Assembly: GCA_950022655.1 (NCBI GenBank) | Contig: OX465579.1 | Location: 77,449,193-77,513,192 of the forward strand | Origin: Alentia gelatinosa | Lineage: Eukaryota > Annelida > Polychaeta > Phyllodocida > Polynoidae | Direction: 5' to 3' | Length of the DNA stretch: 64,000 nucleotides | Shown here: positions 12,028 through 34,060 of the stretch, in pieces | Layout: every line of letters begins with the position of its first letter | Position numbering within the stretch: position 1 is the first letter of the stretch | Made by a program: the position numbers and the translations under genes | Notes under the pieces: model-generated | What the model was told of the DNA's origin: nothing | The model's input: the letters and a program-made list of their open reading frames with translations, nothing else | Database searches by the model: none

Positions 12028-14400
12028 GTACTATAGAGGGCGGATGTACAAAATAGCATTTGTATCAAACGGGTGAAAAATAGCAAAGCTAGTTGCCCAT
12101 ACAGACAATAATGTCATATTATTGTTGCACATTGTTGTAAGTGATTTGATATTTTTTCTTTCACTTCATCACCAGCATGTCACTCAAAATGTCTTATTGC
12201 TGAAACCTTCAGTTTATACCAGACAAAGCTGAGGTATTTGTGTCTTTCTGTGAGTCTGAGAATTAGCGCCTGGTTTGTGACCAGTAAAAAGTGACCAATT
12301 GTCTTTGTTTCAAACCATGGACATACAACTCTAGATACACTCTCCATGTTTCAAACCAACCTCTTTCAATTCCATTAAGAATATAAGACCCTTATCAACG
12401 TAATTGGTGCGGGAATAAGTGAATGTGAGAAGCCATCAATGAAGGTTAATTTTGCTGAATCCCAGAAAGAAAAAAAAGAAGAACATTCTAACATGCACAC
12501 CAGCATCTAAATGTCATGATATCTGACAATATCTTATACGTTCTGAGATCAGTGGTGCAGCTTAATGTCTACTGCGGTGATATACTTACATGCCAAGAAA
12601 CTCCTACTGCAATTAAGTAGCTGACTGGCCCTTCCCCTGGATGGACGAGAAAAAAATAAATTATGCATAAGGAGTAATCATGAATTACCATGCCATGAAA
12701 CAAATCTGATCAAATTAAGACATTGAGCAGGGATGACAGTTAGGACTCAGGAACAAAATCGGAAATTTAAAACGCTTCTGAAAAAGAATGATTCATAACC
12801 TTATTTTGGAATAGAATGGCTATATATCTATATATGTACCTGTTTACCGTCAGCATTATCTGTATCCTTGCTCTATGTCTGAAAAACTCACTGTCGGTGA
12901 GAGACATATATTCTAAGACTGCAAGTATTGCCTACGTATATGGAATGTTGGAATTGTGACATTTGTCGCTATACTTGCATCCCTAAAAAGATATGGAAGG
13001 CGTTGAGGGCCGCCCTAACCAAGGACAATGCGCCGGGTGATGGTGCGGGGGCGAAGCCCTGGGAAGATCCTGTAGTCTGAGCAATTTAAAGTTAATTCCT
13101 GGCCTCAGCTGAAACCTTAAACGACCAGAACTGCGTAAATATCACTCGCCATCTTTAAGGTTTTCAATTGAACGCCCATAACCAACCTCAACCTATGATT
13201 AACATTAAACTCAAGAAAGACCATTGAGATGCGAATCCCACGCCTTGTAAATATACGAACACAATGCCAAAATGATTATAAATTGTCATAATCTGGTGTG
13301 GACATCCATTATTGTGGGGAGTCTAGAGTTGGACGGGCTTCATACCACCTTTTACAATGTCAATATATTCACTTGCTGCTGACATATTAAGTCAGAGTCT
13401 CACAGATGTACACTGAATGCGTCAGAATGTATTCCGGTATCTTTACAGATTAATGCTCGAGATTGGGTCGCTCGTAACTTCACCTTGGTAAATGTATATA
13501 TAGCAAGAAGCCCTGCTATTGGTTCCAAATGTTTCGACCCAGCTTCATAGTATCCAAAGGATTATTTCTGTATTTAGGCGAAGAGATGTACTAGCAATAA
13601 ACAGTTCTATTATCATTAAAAAATAGATAAAGACAACACACATTCAATTTCATCAATAATCCAAGACCCTCATTAACTGACTGAAGACATGCATGCGTGT
13701 GTATGTTGGTGTATGTGAGTATGTGTGTGTGCTGGGTGGAGGTAGGGTGGGGGGGGGGGGGACTGTCTGGATCGTTCCCGGAACTGACATCTGAAACATG
13801 TAGGCTCTAGGGTATATTGTAGAAATGATCAAATATTCTTCTTTTTCTTTTGGGATGACTTTACAGACTAGGTCCTGTCTCTGCTTTACTAGTATAATAT
13901 ATTACCAACTTGGTTGCAGAGGAATTGGGAACATCAGCACATACAACAGTAGCCAGTGTCACCAGCCCTGCCCACACAGGACTAGTTGATTTTCAATGCT
14001 GTGTACATAAAGTGGGTGTTCCACTGGGCTGGCCTTGAATCAGATGGTGCCGGGCGTCTGCCAAACATGCTAGTACTCCGCCGATGAGTGTGGTGCCTCC
14101 TCCACAACACCAATTACACCACCTAAGAAAAGGACGCTGTGCAGACGCAGTGTGATGCTCTGTTTTTAGTTGTGCAGTCGGCCCAATGGAACACGCCCTT
14201 TACATGATTGCTACCCTTTCTCGTACACACCTTACATGTATGAAAAAAGCTTATGTTCAATAAACATATACCCATTTACATTGTGCCACTACTAAACAAT
14301 ACATGGTTACTATATGATTGTGTAGAGATCGTTTTTAAGTGAAGTTTTCCACTGTCGAATCCCAGCATTGGATTTTTCCCCGCTGGTATCCAAAACGTTT
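12028..14400. other. Intergenic region upstream of GILT
   Basis: No exon or RNA gene was recognised. A G run of about 15 bp lies near 13747-13761, after a GT-rich stretch. The GILT promoter should lie just above 11880, but no clear core element stands out. Confidence 0.5.
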
Positions 14401-14401
14401 A

Positions 14402-14510
14402 TCATTTTATCATCCACCTAATATAAAGTGTCCATAGAAAAGACATACGGAGTTTGTATGGACATTCTCTGAGCATACAGATATGTTGTATGCCCTGGGT
14501 TGCAAAAGTT
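14402..14510 (+). repeat. Inverted repeat arm, partner at 16775
   Basis: ATCCACCTAATATAAAGTGT and GCATACAGATATGTTGTATG match the reverse complement of 16775-16873. The two arms flank the LINE relic between them. Confidence 0.7.
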
Positions 14511-14514
14511 TGAA

Positions 14515-15830
14515 TGAGCGCGCCACTCATACAGCTATTTACCACCTATTTTCGTAATAGGCGACAGACTACAAGGGTTAACAACGTAAAATCCAGCCTG
14601 AGTCAAGTCACTAAAGGTGTGCCCCAAGGCTCGGTCTTAGGACCGATCTTATTCATAGTGTACCTTAATAGTCAGTAAATTCCAACATGCCAAAATAATT
14701 CTTTACGCTGATGACATGGTGCTTGTTATCAGAGGAAAGAGCCCAGAGGTGACTGTTACACTGATGCAGGAAGACCTAAATGCACTATGTGGGTGGCTTA
14801 ATGACCTTAAACTTCTGATAAATGTGAAAAAAATCAAAGTTGATGTGGTGCCCGAGTAGCTCACATGGTGGAATAAACTATCCGAGACCATATAAGGCGG
14901 AGGGCCACCAGCTTGAAGTTGTCGAAGTGTACACCTATTTTGGTGTGATCTTTGACAGTAAACTAACTTTCCGACCCTTAATGAAATAGTCAGTAAATCC
15001 CAACATGCCAAAATAATTCTTTACGCTGATGACATGGTGCTTGTTATCAGCAGAAAGAGCCCAGAAGTGACTATTGTATTGATGCAGGAAGACCTACGTG
15101 CACTCTGCGGGTGGCTAAATGACCTTAAACTTTTGATAAATGTGAAAAAATTAAAGTTGATGTGGTGCCCGAGTAACTCACGTAGTGGAATAAACTATCC
15201 GAGACCATGTAAGGCAGAGGGCCTCCAGCTTGAAGTTGTCAAAGTGTATACCTATTTGGGTGTGATCTTTGACAGTAAATTAACTTTCCGACCCTACTAT
15301 AATGCTCTTTACCAGGTGACTGCATTAAAAAAATTTAAATTGCGAAAGCTAAGATATCTTCTGGATGCAAACACTGCTGTAGTGATAGTGAAATCAATGA
15401 TCTTATCCGAAACGGAATAAGGGGACTTTATGGTGGTAGTGTTAACAATAGAGCAACGTGCCAACCTCCAGGTCCTCTTGAGCAATGCATTGCGATGTTG
15501 TTTTTGCATAAAACCTCAAGACTATATTTGGGTTGAGACCCTATAGGCACAGACTAACATTGAGAGTTTAGCTGTAAGAAGATTGCGCCATATCTTGGCT
15601 ATGATGCACTGGTGGGCAAGTGACCCTGACCACTTGCTTGGCGACAGGCTTGTTGCAACCAGAAGTTATCAAAAAGTGGTTTTTAAAATCAATAGGCCGT
15701 GCACAGACCACTATATAAACTCCCCCCTTTATCGAGGCTCACTGTTATGGGATAGATTGCCCGCGGATATCCAACACATAGCAAATAGAGAAGCTTTCAA
15801 ATGCTGAAAAGAGTGGACCTTAAAGAATTA
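14515..15830 (+). mobile_element. LINE relic with internal tandem duplication
   Basis: Translated fragments are typical of non-LTR reverse transcriptase: VTKGVPQGSVLGPILFIVY near 14610-14660, then IILYADDMVLVI, then LNDLKLLINVKK and YTYLGVIFDSKLTF. The tail contains SPLYRGSLLWDRLPADIQ, a common LINE C-terminal pattern. The YADD segment occurs twice because 14671-14985 is repeated at 14990-15300 with an offset of 319 bp. Stops and frameshifts make it non-functional. Confidence 0.85.
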
Positions 15831-16774
15831 TGTGTGGGTTTCCTTAGGTAGGTAGATACCAAACTGTATGTAACTGGTGCTAGTGTATAGTCTGTGTTTG
15901 CTCCTAACCCCTTTTTTCCCCCGTAATAATGTGTATGCTCGATGAGTTATGATTATAGTTATGCTTGAAGCTCCACCATCCTTCCACAAATGTATTGCCA
16001 CCCGAATTGTACCCATATGTCACTGTATTGTGTAGTAACTTGTATGTACCTGTCTTATGCTCTTTTGTTGTTCTAGGTCCCTATAATGAAAGTGTTGCCA
16101 CGAAGCAATATCCTTGCATTAGACATGCTTGTTCTTAAGACACATGATTGTAACGTAAATGATATGAAGATGCTATGTCTAGTAGTATAACTATCAGAGA
16201 ACTGTATCCACTTTTGGATTCTGTTGTGCTTTTGTTGTGTAAAGTATGTGTCGAATTTGTACGCAACTATTTATTTGACTACTGTAAGTACCCATAGATG
16301 GATGCAGTGGAAGATCACAGATGACTCTGTATGTGAACTTTATTTGTTTGAAATAAACCTATTTCCAACAAAAGAAAGCTGGCGCAAACAGAAAAAGAGT
16401 GCATATGAAAAAATAGTGCGCACCTAGAATGAACTAACAGCAGTACGTCACTTGTCAGAAAAAGATGGATAATAGATACAATATAGACGTCACATGTTTT
16501 AGCATTGAACAGCTGTTCACCCCTCAATGGAGATGAGTGGTGAATACTCTACCCAGTACAACAGGAGAATAATAAGATTAAATTCTAAAGATTAAATTAC
16601 TGTTTTTGCATGTAAAAAGCAGCTATACATACACAATATTGACTGGTTTCAGATAACAGTGGCATATGTCTGCTTTTATATGAAACCAGTCTACATTGCT
16701 TTTTATTATCGACCTTTTCCGGACAGATGATGTACTTTATTAATCGGTTCTAGTTATGCACTATTTTCCCGTAT
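15831..16774. other. Intergenic, no feature
   Basis: No recognisable gene. A short inverted repeat (GACTGGTTTCA / TGAAACCAGTC) lies at about 16640-16690. Confidence 0.5.
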
Positions 16775-16873
16775 GCACGCCCCGGCACATAAAACATATC
16801 TGTATGCGCCGAACATGTTCATACATACTCCCTATGTGTTTTCTATGGACATTTGTATTAGGTGGATAATAAA
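16775..16873 (-). repeat. Inverted repeat arm, partner at 14402
   Basis: This is the reverse-complement counterpart of 14402-14510; the shared core is the CATACAGATATGTT-type sequence. Confidence 0.7.
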
Positions 16874-16881
16874 ATAATAGA

Positions 16882-17025
16882 GGGAAACTATGTTCCGGTG
16901 AAAGGAAGTCAAAGTTACGAGGTAAGGCTTGGAAAAATTACTGCCCAAGGCCCTGGCCGCGGGCAGTAATTTTTCCAAGCCTTACCAAGTTATTTTGACT
17001 TCCTTTCACTGGTACTTGGTTTCCC
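16882..17025. repeat. Long hairpin (fold-back) element
   Basis: The arms are about 65 bp. GTGAAAGGAAGTCAAA and GGTAAGGCTTGGAAAAATTA on the left are complementary to TAATTTTTCCAAGCCTTACC and TTTGACTTCCTTTCAC on the right. The loop is short and GC-rich (around AAGGCCCTGGCCGC). Outer ends are GGGAAAC and GTTTCCC. No coding capacity is visible. Confidence 0.85.
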
Positions 17026-18300
17026 TATTCCTATATACCTTCAAATGTAGTTTAATAAGAGACAATCTGATTGGTCTAAATGTCAACCTTGGGTAGTATA
17101 CGGCAACCTTGGGTAGTATACCAACCTTGGGTAGTATCAGATAGTTACTCCACCCCCCAGAGCGTGATGTAAGCGTAGAGTGTACAGCCATAGGTATATA
17201 GGAATAGAGAATACTGATTTCCACATTTGTACATGTATAAGTTTATCTATAGCTGTGCTATATACACACAGATTTATACATATAGGTCGTCCAAGTCTGT
17301 TGGTCAGTGGTATAAATAACTTGATGTGCAGGCACACAAATCGTGCTTGTAGCGCCAACTTAAGTTAGAACAACGTACCTGAATTGCGTTTTTGGTTGTT
17401 TTATTACCATTACATTACCATTATTATCTTTTATTATTATTACAATTTTGACTGTGTAGGCTCTAACATCTGCTATTTCCATCTGGCTTAAGCAGAGTTA
17501 CCTGCTCTAAGAGAAACTTTAACCAAATGGGCCAACGTCTCGGCAGGAACCCCTATTTATGGCTGGGCTGGAAGCAGGGCCACGGTTTGTGGGATACTGC
17601 GCAAAGTGGACCTACGGGTTTTTTTTAGCGCAAAATTGCATTCTGTGCTATTGGTCGTCGAAAATATATATAAGGTGGACTTTCGGGCACTCTCGGAGAG
17701 CATCATGGGAGCGGCAAAAACATTGTGATGACGTCAAAGTCGGCGGTATCACATTTAATCAGCTGCTAACGCGAAGTCACCTTATTGAGTAATCGTTCAG
17801 CGTTTGGTGAGGAGGTAGGGGTAGGTGGAGGGATACAGTGCAGAACGAACGAAACTGTTAGGTAATTGATAACGTTTTATTTTGGAATTATGTTTATTTA
17901 TAATGTTAATCTATAATCATTACTTAAAACGTGGCGAAGTGAATAACTCGAGCTACCATATCGAAGTGAGGAGCAGATCGTCTGCTCCTGGTATTTATAG
18001 TCGGACCACTCGCTACCATGACGACTTATCTATAATCAATTAACTTATCGGTTGCTTTTGTCCCACTGCTAAATCTAGACTCATCTCCTGTTTTGGGACT
18101 AACACTATAGGAGCTCTTTCACCATTTAGCCCTTCAACAGGCAGCCAGGCCAGTCGGCCCTACCAGCGCTGGCCCACCAACCACCTTATTCTAGCCAGCC
18201 AATATTGCATGGTCCTGCTCCATTAGTGCTTCACTGTTCTTTTGTCAATCTCTTCTTGATCGGCTCCACTTCGCCGCGGCACCTACTCCACTACCAGTCA
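17026..18300. other. Intergenic, no gene
   Basis: A short triplication of CAACCTTGGGTAGTAT lies at about 17084-17135. The rest up to the possible primer-binding site has no clear assignment. Confidence 0.5.
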
Positions 18301-18329
18301 CTGCTGCTCCATTACCGCGACCGCTGATA

Positions 18330-18350
18330 TCCCCACGATCGGGTGCCAAC
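18330..18350 (-). other. Possible LTR-retroelement primer-binding site
   Basis: On the minus strand TGGCACCCGATCGTGGGG begins with TGG and resembles the complement of a tRNA 3' end, as expected next to an LTR. A LINE lies immediately beyond it where the LTR would be. No retroviral-type protein is recognisable downstream, so this is tentative. Confidence 0.3.
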
Positions 18351-18398
18351 TGTCACATTAAACAGGAAAAAACTAGAAACGGCCAGTTACTGGAGGAC

Positions 18399-19133
18399 AT
18401 GCTGGTAACCACTGACCTTGAGGTCCTAACGACCCAACCTGACATAACCCAATGGACAAGGGTCAACAGGAAAAATCCCACACAGAGATCGGTCATCGAC
18501 TACGTTATGTGCACGAAAGGTATGTCTAGAACCATAAGCGAAACTAACATAGACCATCAAGGAACCCTAGACATAAGGAATACTAACAAAACGCAAACAG
18601 ACCACAATACCATAACACTTAACATAGTAAACAACCCACACCAAACCCGTACAGAACAAAGAAAAACGTGGGCAAAAGGCACCAAGGAGAAATGGAGCGC
18701 ATGCAACCAATACCTGAGTAAAACCCTAAGGGCTAACCCCCCAAAAAGCTACACAGAATACCAACAAATCCTAATAAATACACCACAGAAAAACCTTGGA
18801 ACAATAATGGTTAAAAACATACACAGAACACCAGAACCGGACAACATCAGAAAACTTAGGACAAACAAGAGAAAAGCCAAAAACGAATACAACCGAGCAT
18901 GCAGAACAAAAGACCCCACTAACATACGTGAAACTAGTGAAAAATACAAATATGCCACCCGAGCACTGAGAAATGAACACGAAAAACAAGACAAACAGAC
19001 AACAAGACAGAAACTACACACGCTAATAGACCAAGGGGGGGTGAAATCCAACCTCTTCTGGAAAACCAGGAAAAGACTCATAGGTAAAACGAACGACGAA
19101 TATGACGTAATTGACGAACAAAAAAAACAATAA
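18399..19133 (+). pseudogene. LINE endonuclease C-terminus and linker frame
   Basis: This is an open frame of 244 codons; the reading frame extends upstream through RNGQLLEDM to about 18370, so the first Met is not the true start. It holds the last endonuclease motifs and a long lysine/arginine-rich linker. It stops just before the RT domain, so the polyprotein is interrupted. Confidence 0.8.
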
Positions 19134-19284
19134 GTAGCCCCACTAAAGCCAAGGATCATATTGCTAAATACTTCGAAAACCTATACCAAGCTAGGGAGGG
19201 AACAAAAACTACGAATCATGGTCCAAACACATAAAACACACAAATGACAACATCAGGGATCAGGAACCTCACAGTAATGAAAGC

Positions 19285-20104
19285 ATGCAACCCTTCACCC
19301 TGAAGGAAATCAACCAAGCAATAAAATCAATAAAAAACGGTAAGAGCAGTGGACCCGACAAAATACCAAACGAACTCATCAAAAACCTTAACCACAACAA
19401 CAAACTTGCCCTCCTTGAACAACTAAACAAAATATGTAAAACCAAGACAATAACACAACAATGGCAACACGGGAAAATAACTAGAATATACAAGGGCAAA
19501 GGAATAAAAGGGCAGTGCAAAAACGAAAGAGGAATCACGGTAGCGAGCAACATAGGAAAACTCTACGAGAGACTCATAAACAACAGAATAAAAGATGAAA
19601 TATATATAACACAAGCACAACTCGGGGGAAGAAAAGGAGCAGCAACAACAGATCACATCATAACTATAAAAGACATAATACAAAAAAAACAAAGAAGCCA
19701 AAGAACCAACATATATAACATTCCTCGATGTAACAAAGGCCTACGACAAGGCATGTAACGACGCAATAATGTACAACTTACAGAAAAAGGGTATAACCAA
19801 TAGCACCTGGAGCATAATTGACAAACTAAACCAAGGCCTAACAGCAACGAAAAACACTAAACATGGACCAACCCGCAGAATAAAAATAAAGGACAGTATA
19901 AGGCAAGGGGGTGTCCTAGCAGTAACACAATACTCAACCCTCATGGACGACATAAACATTACTATAGAAGAACTCAACCCGGAACAAACAAACACACACC
20001 ATATGCCCACTTGCCTACTCTGGGTCGATGATGTAGCGATAATCACCAACAAAGTAGAACAACACAAACAACTCCTAAATATCACAAACGAAGTAGCAAG
20101 CTGA
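19285..20104 (+). pseudogene. LINE reverse transcriptase, frameshifted
   Basis: Two overlapping frames together give the RT fingers and palm. The first ends at about 19758. The second carries FLDVTKAYDKACNDAIM from about 19715 through WVDDVA to a TGA at 20102. Joining needs one frameshift at about 19700-19720. Confidence 0.85.
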
Positions 20105-20170
20105 TACAGGATAGAATTTGGTGAGGAAAAGTCTAAAACCCTAATCAGTGGCAAAGGAGAACAAACTGAA

Positions 20171-21199
20171 ATGACCCTAGGCGACACAAAACTCCAACAC
20201 ACAAAACACTACAAATACCTAGGAGAAATCATCAACGAAAAGGGCAACCTGGACGACCAAATACAGGAAATAAAAAGAAAAACGGAAGCGGCATTCCAGA
20301 CAATCCTATTCCTTGCAAAGGACACAAACTTCAGAGGGATAGAAATGCAGACAATATGGAAACTAATCGAGACATGCATAATCCCGATTACCACCTATGG
20401 TGCCGAAACTTGGGAACCAAACAAACAACAAATAAACAAAATCATGGACAACATAATAAGGAGAACACTCAGAGCCCCATCGTCAACCCCAAGAGAAAAT
20501 CTCTACCTAGAAACAAAACTTAAGGACCCAGAATCAACCATGAAAACAAAAAGAATCCTACACTACTGGAAAACCCAAAACGGAAAAACCATCACAAGCA
20601 TACCAAAAGATAGTAGATGGCTAGCAACAACCGAACAACTGATCACAACACTAGGAATAAACCCAATGGCATCCAGAACCACAACTAAATCCCAATGGAG
20701 CAGGATAACCCAGAGAATCATAAACAACGACTGGCTAAAACAAACAAGAGCAGTAGCAGAGAAAAAGAACAAAGTAAAATACATCCTAAACAGAATAACA
20801 GAGGAAACAGAGAGGAGACCAACATACCTAACACTAATGACAAGAAAACAAACAGAACAGATCTTCAAACTAAGGAACAGGATGTTCCCTACCAAGGACA
20901 ACTTCAGGACAATGCACCATACGGACACATGCAGGGGGTGTGGCCAAACACAGGAAACAATACACCATGTCCTGAAGCAATGCACAACCCTCCACCCAAC
21001 GGACGCCACCAAGATATACCTAAACCAGGCTTTTGACCACAACATACAAACCCTAAAAAATAAAGCAAAAGAAGCGACCAGGATAGAGGAAATTCTAAAG
21101 GCTAACTCACAAACAACCACACATAGAACACAAATAGCACAGCTCGCAACAAGTATGGGCTTGAGCGACCTGGCAATCCAGGAAAGTGCACGCGAATGA
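20171..21199 (+). pseudogene. LINE RT thumb and C-terminal domain frame
   Basis: This is an open frame of 342 codons beginning after the in-frame stop at 20102. It includes HYKYLGEIINEKGNLDDQI (thumb entry), TTYGAETWE, and a C-x2-C...H-x4-C zinc-finger-like motif near the end. The element ends in a short GATGATGAATGATG tail at about 21197. Confidence 0.85.
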
Positions 21200-21439
21200 T
21201 GATGAATGATGTCACGCCTTCTGGTGGACATTGTCCGCATTATGTGCAACAACGGAGTACCCATTCAGTCGCTAGGGGATGGGTCAAACTGGTCAATCTC
21301 GGTCGTTTCCGTAAAAAAGTTCCTCCGATTTCTTTTCTATTTTCTCACCTGAATTGGTCCATTTGGCCGATTATTTGCAGAGCTTTCGGAAAATTGACCG
21401 TTTTTGATTTAAAAAAAATAAAAGTTTTGTGTTTTCGAA

Positions 21440-22060
21440 AATGAAGGTAAATAAAGATAAGCCTTGATGTTAGGAATGTTTATAGGATACTGTGGTTCTA
21501 AAATTGTACAATGAATTCCATTTTTCCATTTTCCATCCATATCTAATTTTTCTAATGTCATCTCCAGCCAATCTTCCCTGGTCAAGATTGGAGAAATCGG
21601 CTCTCAATCGCTGATGGTAGGGCAACCAGTGAGAGAATGTATCAAGAACCATTCAAAAATCTGTGGAGATCGGGTGCCGATTATGTGGAGTTTGGGTGCC
21701 GCCTAGCTCCACTACAGCTCCACTATCGGCGACGGAGGGCCGGAGACCAAAGAATCGCTCCCCCATCTCCAATGAATAGGCGCGATGGAACAGAGCTTTA
21801 AGCAAGTTCCCCATCCACAGGTCAGTCTGTGCAAAACTCTGGGACTGAGCAAAGCACTGTGCTACCATGTTGGTATTTTTACACTAATGATGGGCACTCA
21901 TCAATGTTCCACTGTATACTATGGTTAACATGATATTGAAGGTAAATAAAGATAGACATCGATGTTATGAATGTGTACAGCACACTCTTGCACTAAAATT
22001 TTGCCCAAACTATCAAAACAGTCTAAATTTTCAGTCTCCACGCACATTGCACCCATTCAT
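21440..22060 (+). repeat. Non-autonomous repeat family C, diverged copies
   Basis: The core ATGAAGGTAAATAAAGATAA is seen at 21441, and again at 21935 with GATGTTATGAATGTGTA and TTTTGCCCAAACTATCAAAA. The preceding GC-rich part at 21700-21870 matches other copies. No coding capacity is visible. Confidence 0.65.
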
Positions 22061-23270
22061 ATATACTGGGTCCCTTCAGCCTCAGGTATAGGAGGGGAGT
22101 AGTCAATGTGGATACCATACTTGCATCGAACCTACTGGCCAGCCATATATTCCAGCCAGCAAAAGCTATTTCATCAGCTTTTTCATCAACTTTTGCCGGC
22201 AATCCTTTCCAGGCAGCACACTATGATTTGGCGTGGATACTCGCTCATCTATTTTAGGCCAGCTTGCCGAACTGCTCAGTGGCGTAGGGTTTATGCCAAA
22301 TTATGGGCATTATGGGAGTCCAGTGTTCCACAGGCCACCGCCAGCCTCCCGACAGCAGTATATTCTATCTGAAATGCGGACCCAGCACCACCAGCTGGTG
22401 GCCCAGCACCGCTGCAGGTGCATTCAGTGCTCTTGCACCAAGCAGGTTTTTGCCAGTGACACGCCAAATTTACCAGTGACCCCCGTACCCAGGGACCTGT
22501 TTCAGTAGTTTTGTGACATGTCTAGATGGCGTCAGCATACGGACAGATCATAAGACTGCAATCAATGACACTTCCCGTAGGAAGTAAGTGATGACACTTC
22601 AACACGAGTAGGGGATACATAGAACCTATAATCATTCCAAAATGACCAAATATGAAGAAGATTGGCACCTCTGACCCCCTGATATTTGCTAGACTTTTTC
22701 CGCTGTTGCTTGCACTGTTAGTGCCGCTATTGATGTCTGTCAAGCAACTACTGAAAGTCCCTGGCCCCCAGCCGGGGTTAGTGTCTGGTTGGTAGAATAA
22801 CCCCTTTAAGTGTAACAGGGCTGGGTACCGCGTACACTGGCTAGACCGTAGACAATACTAGGGTACCTTATTTATTTCTACTGGAGCTTCACTACTTAAT
22901 TGTCTAGTCCAGCCATTTTGTTCAGTTTGTCTCACTGGTTGAAGTGGTTCCCTATCTTTACTGTGCCATACGGTTTGGAACATACCAGCTAAGGGGTGGA
23001 TTCTTTACCCCCCCCCCCCCCTCCCAGAGTATAATTATAGATAACAATTCAGAGGGGCCAGTTTTGGGAACGGTACTTGTAGAGGTTAGGGCCCACCACC
23101 CGAAAGTCGGGACATTACTCATTAGGGCCCACTCATCGGGACGTTGTAAACTCGTTTGGGAACACCTATCATAACAAGCGCTATGATACTCTGACGCTAC
23201 ATCTTAGCCAATATAGAAATTCAACTTCTCAAGCTTGTTATTCAAGAGTGTGTGCAATATGAGAAATATA
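22061..23270. other. Intergenic upstream of MMACHC
   Basis: No exon was recognised. Repeated CAGCCAGC/CCAGC motifs lie at about 22130-22210, and a C run at about 23009-23024. Confidence 0.5.
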
Positions 23271-23504
23271 CTTTGATGCATGGAATCTTACTCACCTTAC
23301 TTGTCTCATGTGTTCTGCTCTGAAAATGAAGGCGTGAGGCTCACATCAACAAGGAGTGGGGGAATCCCGCCTCGTTTTCGATACGCGTCTATTTTTGTCT
23401 GGGTCGTACGAACACTGCATCGCTTGAATGTTACTGTTTCTACTGCGGTGGTTAACTCGAGCGATGCAGTATCAGTTTTACATGGGGATCCCCGTGTAAA
23501 CAGC

Positions 23505-33302
<9,798 letters not shown>

Positions 33303-33956
33303 ACTGAATAGCATTCCATGAGTAGACTGACAATTATGATTATTCCTATCACGGACCTTTATACAAGTCCATGTTCTTATATTTACTCGTTAACAGAACG
33401 AGGGGCAGTTTAATATCTGGGAAGATTGAGAAGGGTAAGGACAATGATAGGAGAGTTAGTGGGAAGATAATGACAAGGATAGGATAGTAATCACGTTAGA
33501 TTTTCTGATTTTTTTTAAATTAAAAAAAAGAAGAAATTATTTATCGACTATTTCTTTCACCGTAAGGTGTTTTACAAAGTAACAGTCGCACGACTATGTT
33601 ACAGATGGATACATGTCACATAAATATTATGTATTAGCTTACACAGTGTTACAATTTCATAACATATCGACACAATTTTCATCCAGGTTTTCTTTGGAAC
33701 CTCCATTTTCCTTTTTACAAGTTCATAATTTATTTCATCTTTCTATAGTATACCGGTTTAAGTCGTTCGACCCTTTTCTATAGTTATTACACTTATTTTT
33801 CAATAGTTTCAATTACAATATAGGGTCGCTCGACCAATTCAGGAGTTAGATGACAGTTGCTCCTATTTCATTGTCCCCATGCTGACCCAAATCCTTCATT
33901 AGGACAGTTCATGGTGCAAGATATGTCGTCATAGGTTATTCCATGTGTCTGTCCTT

Positions 33957-34060
33957 GGTGATGGCGGGGTTGCCTAGTTAAAACAGTGGTAATCAGAAGG
34001 TCCTGGGATTAAACCCCAAAACAAGCCCAATTTTGTTGCGTTTCTTCTTTCTAAAAAAAT
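33957..34060 (+). repeat. tRNA-derived SINE-like sequence
   Basis: GGTTGCCTAGTTAAAACAGTGG resembles an A box and GGTCCTGGGATTAAACCCC a B box/T arm, with the spacing of tRNA-derived SINEs. A T-rich and A-rich tail follows. It is too diverged to be a functional tRNA gene. Confidence 0.4.

Larger units (their letters stand above)
18345..21199 (+). mobile_element. APE-type LINE, 5'-truncated, lightly broken
   Basis: The element encodes the end of an AP-type endonuclease (SVIDYVM, then TQTDHNTITL), a basic linker, and a reverse transcriptase. RT landmarks are SIKNGKSSGPDKIPNELIKN near 19340, RGITVASNIGKLYERLINNR, DSIRQGGVLA, and LLWVDDVAIIT at about 20020, where the usual YADD is WVDD. A C-terminal zinc-knuckle-like motif follows (CRGCGQTQETIHHVLKQC, about 20930). 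Frames break at about 19135 (stop), 19720 (frameshift) and 20101 (TGA). The strand is strikingly rich in A and C. The clade cannot be named from this alone. Confidence 0.9.

Noticed and set aside
18749..19159. Long minus-strand frames opposite the LINE
   Set aside because: They are shadows of the A/C-rich LINE coding strand, low-complexity hydrophobic and without family match.
23280..23504. Extended N-terminus of MMACHC from an upstream in-frame Met
   Set aside because: Family members start close to the conserved core, and the extra 75 residues have no counterpart; the Met at 23505 fits.
33957..34060. A functional tRNA gene
   Set aside because: The B-box-like part is diverged and a full cloverleaf cannot be drawn; SINE-like at best.
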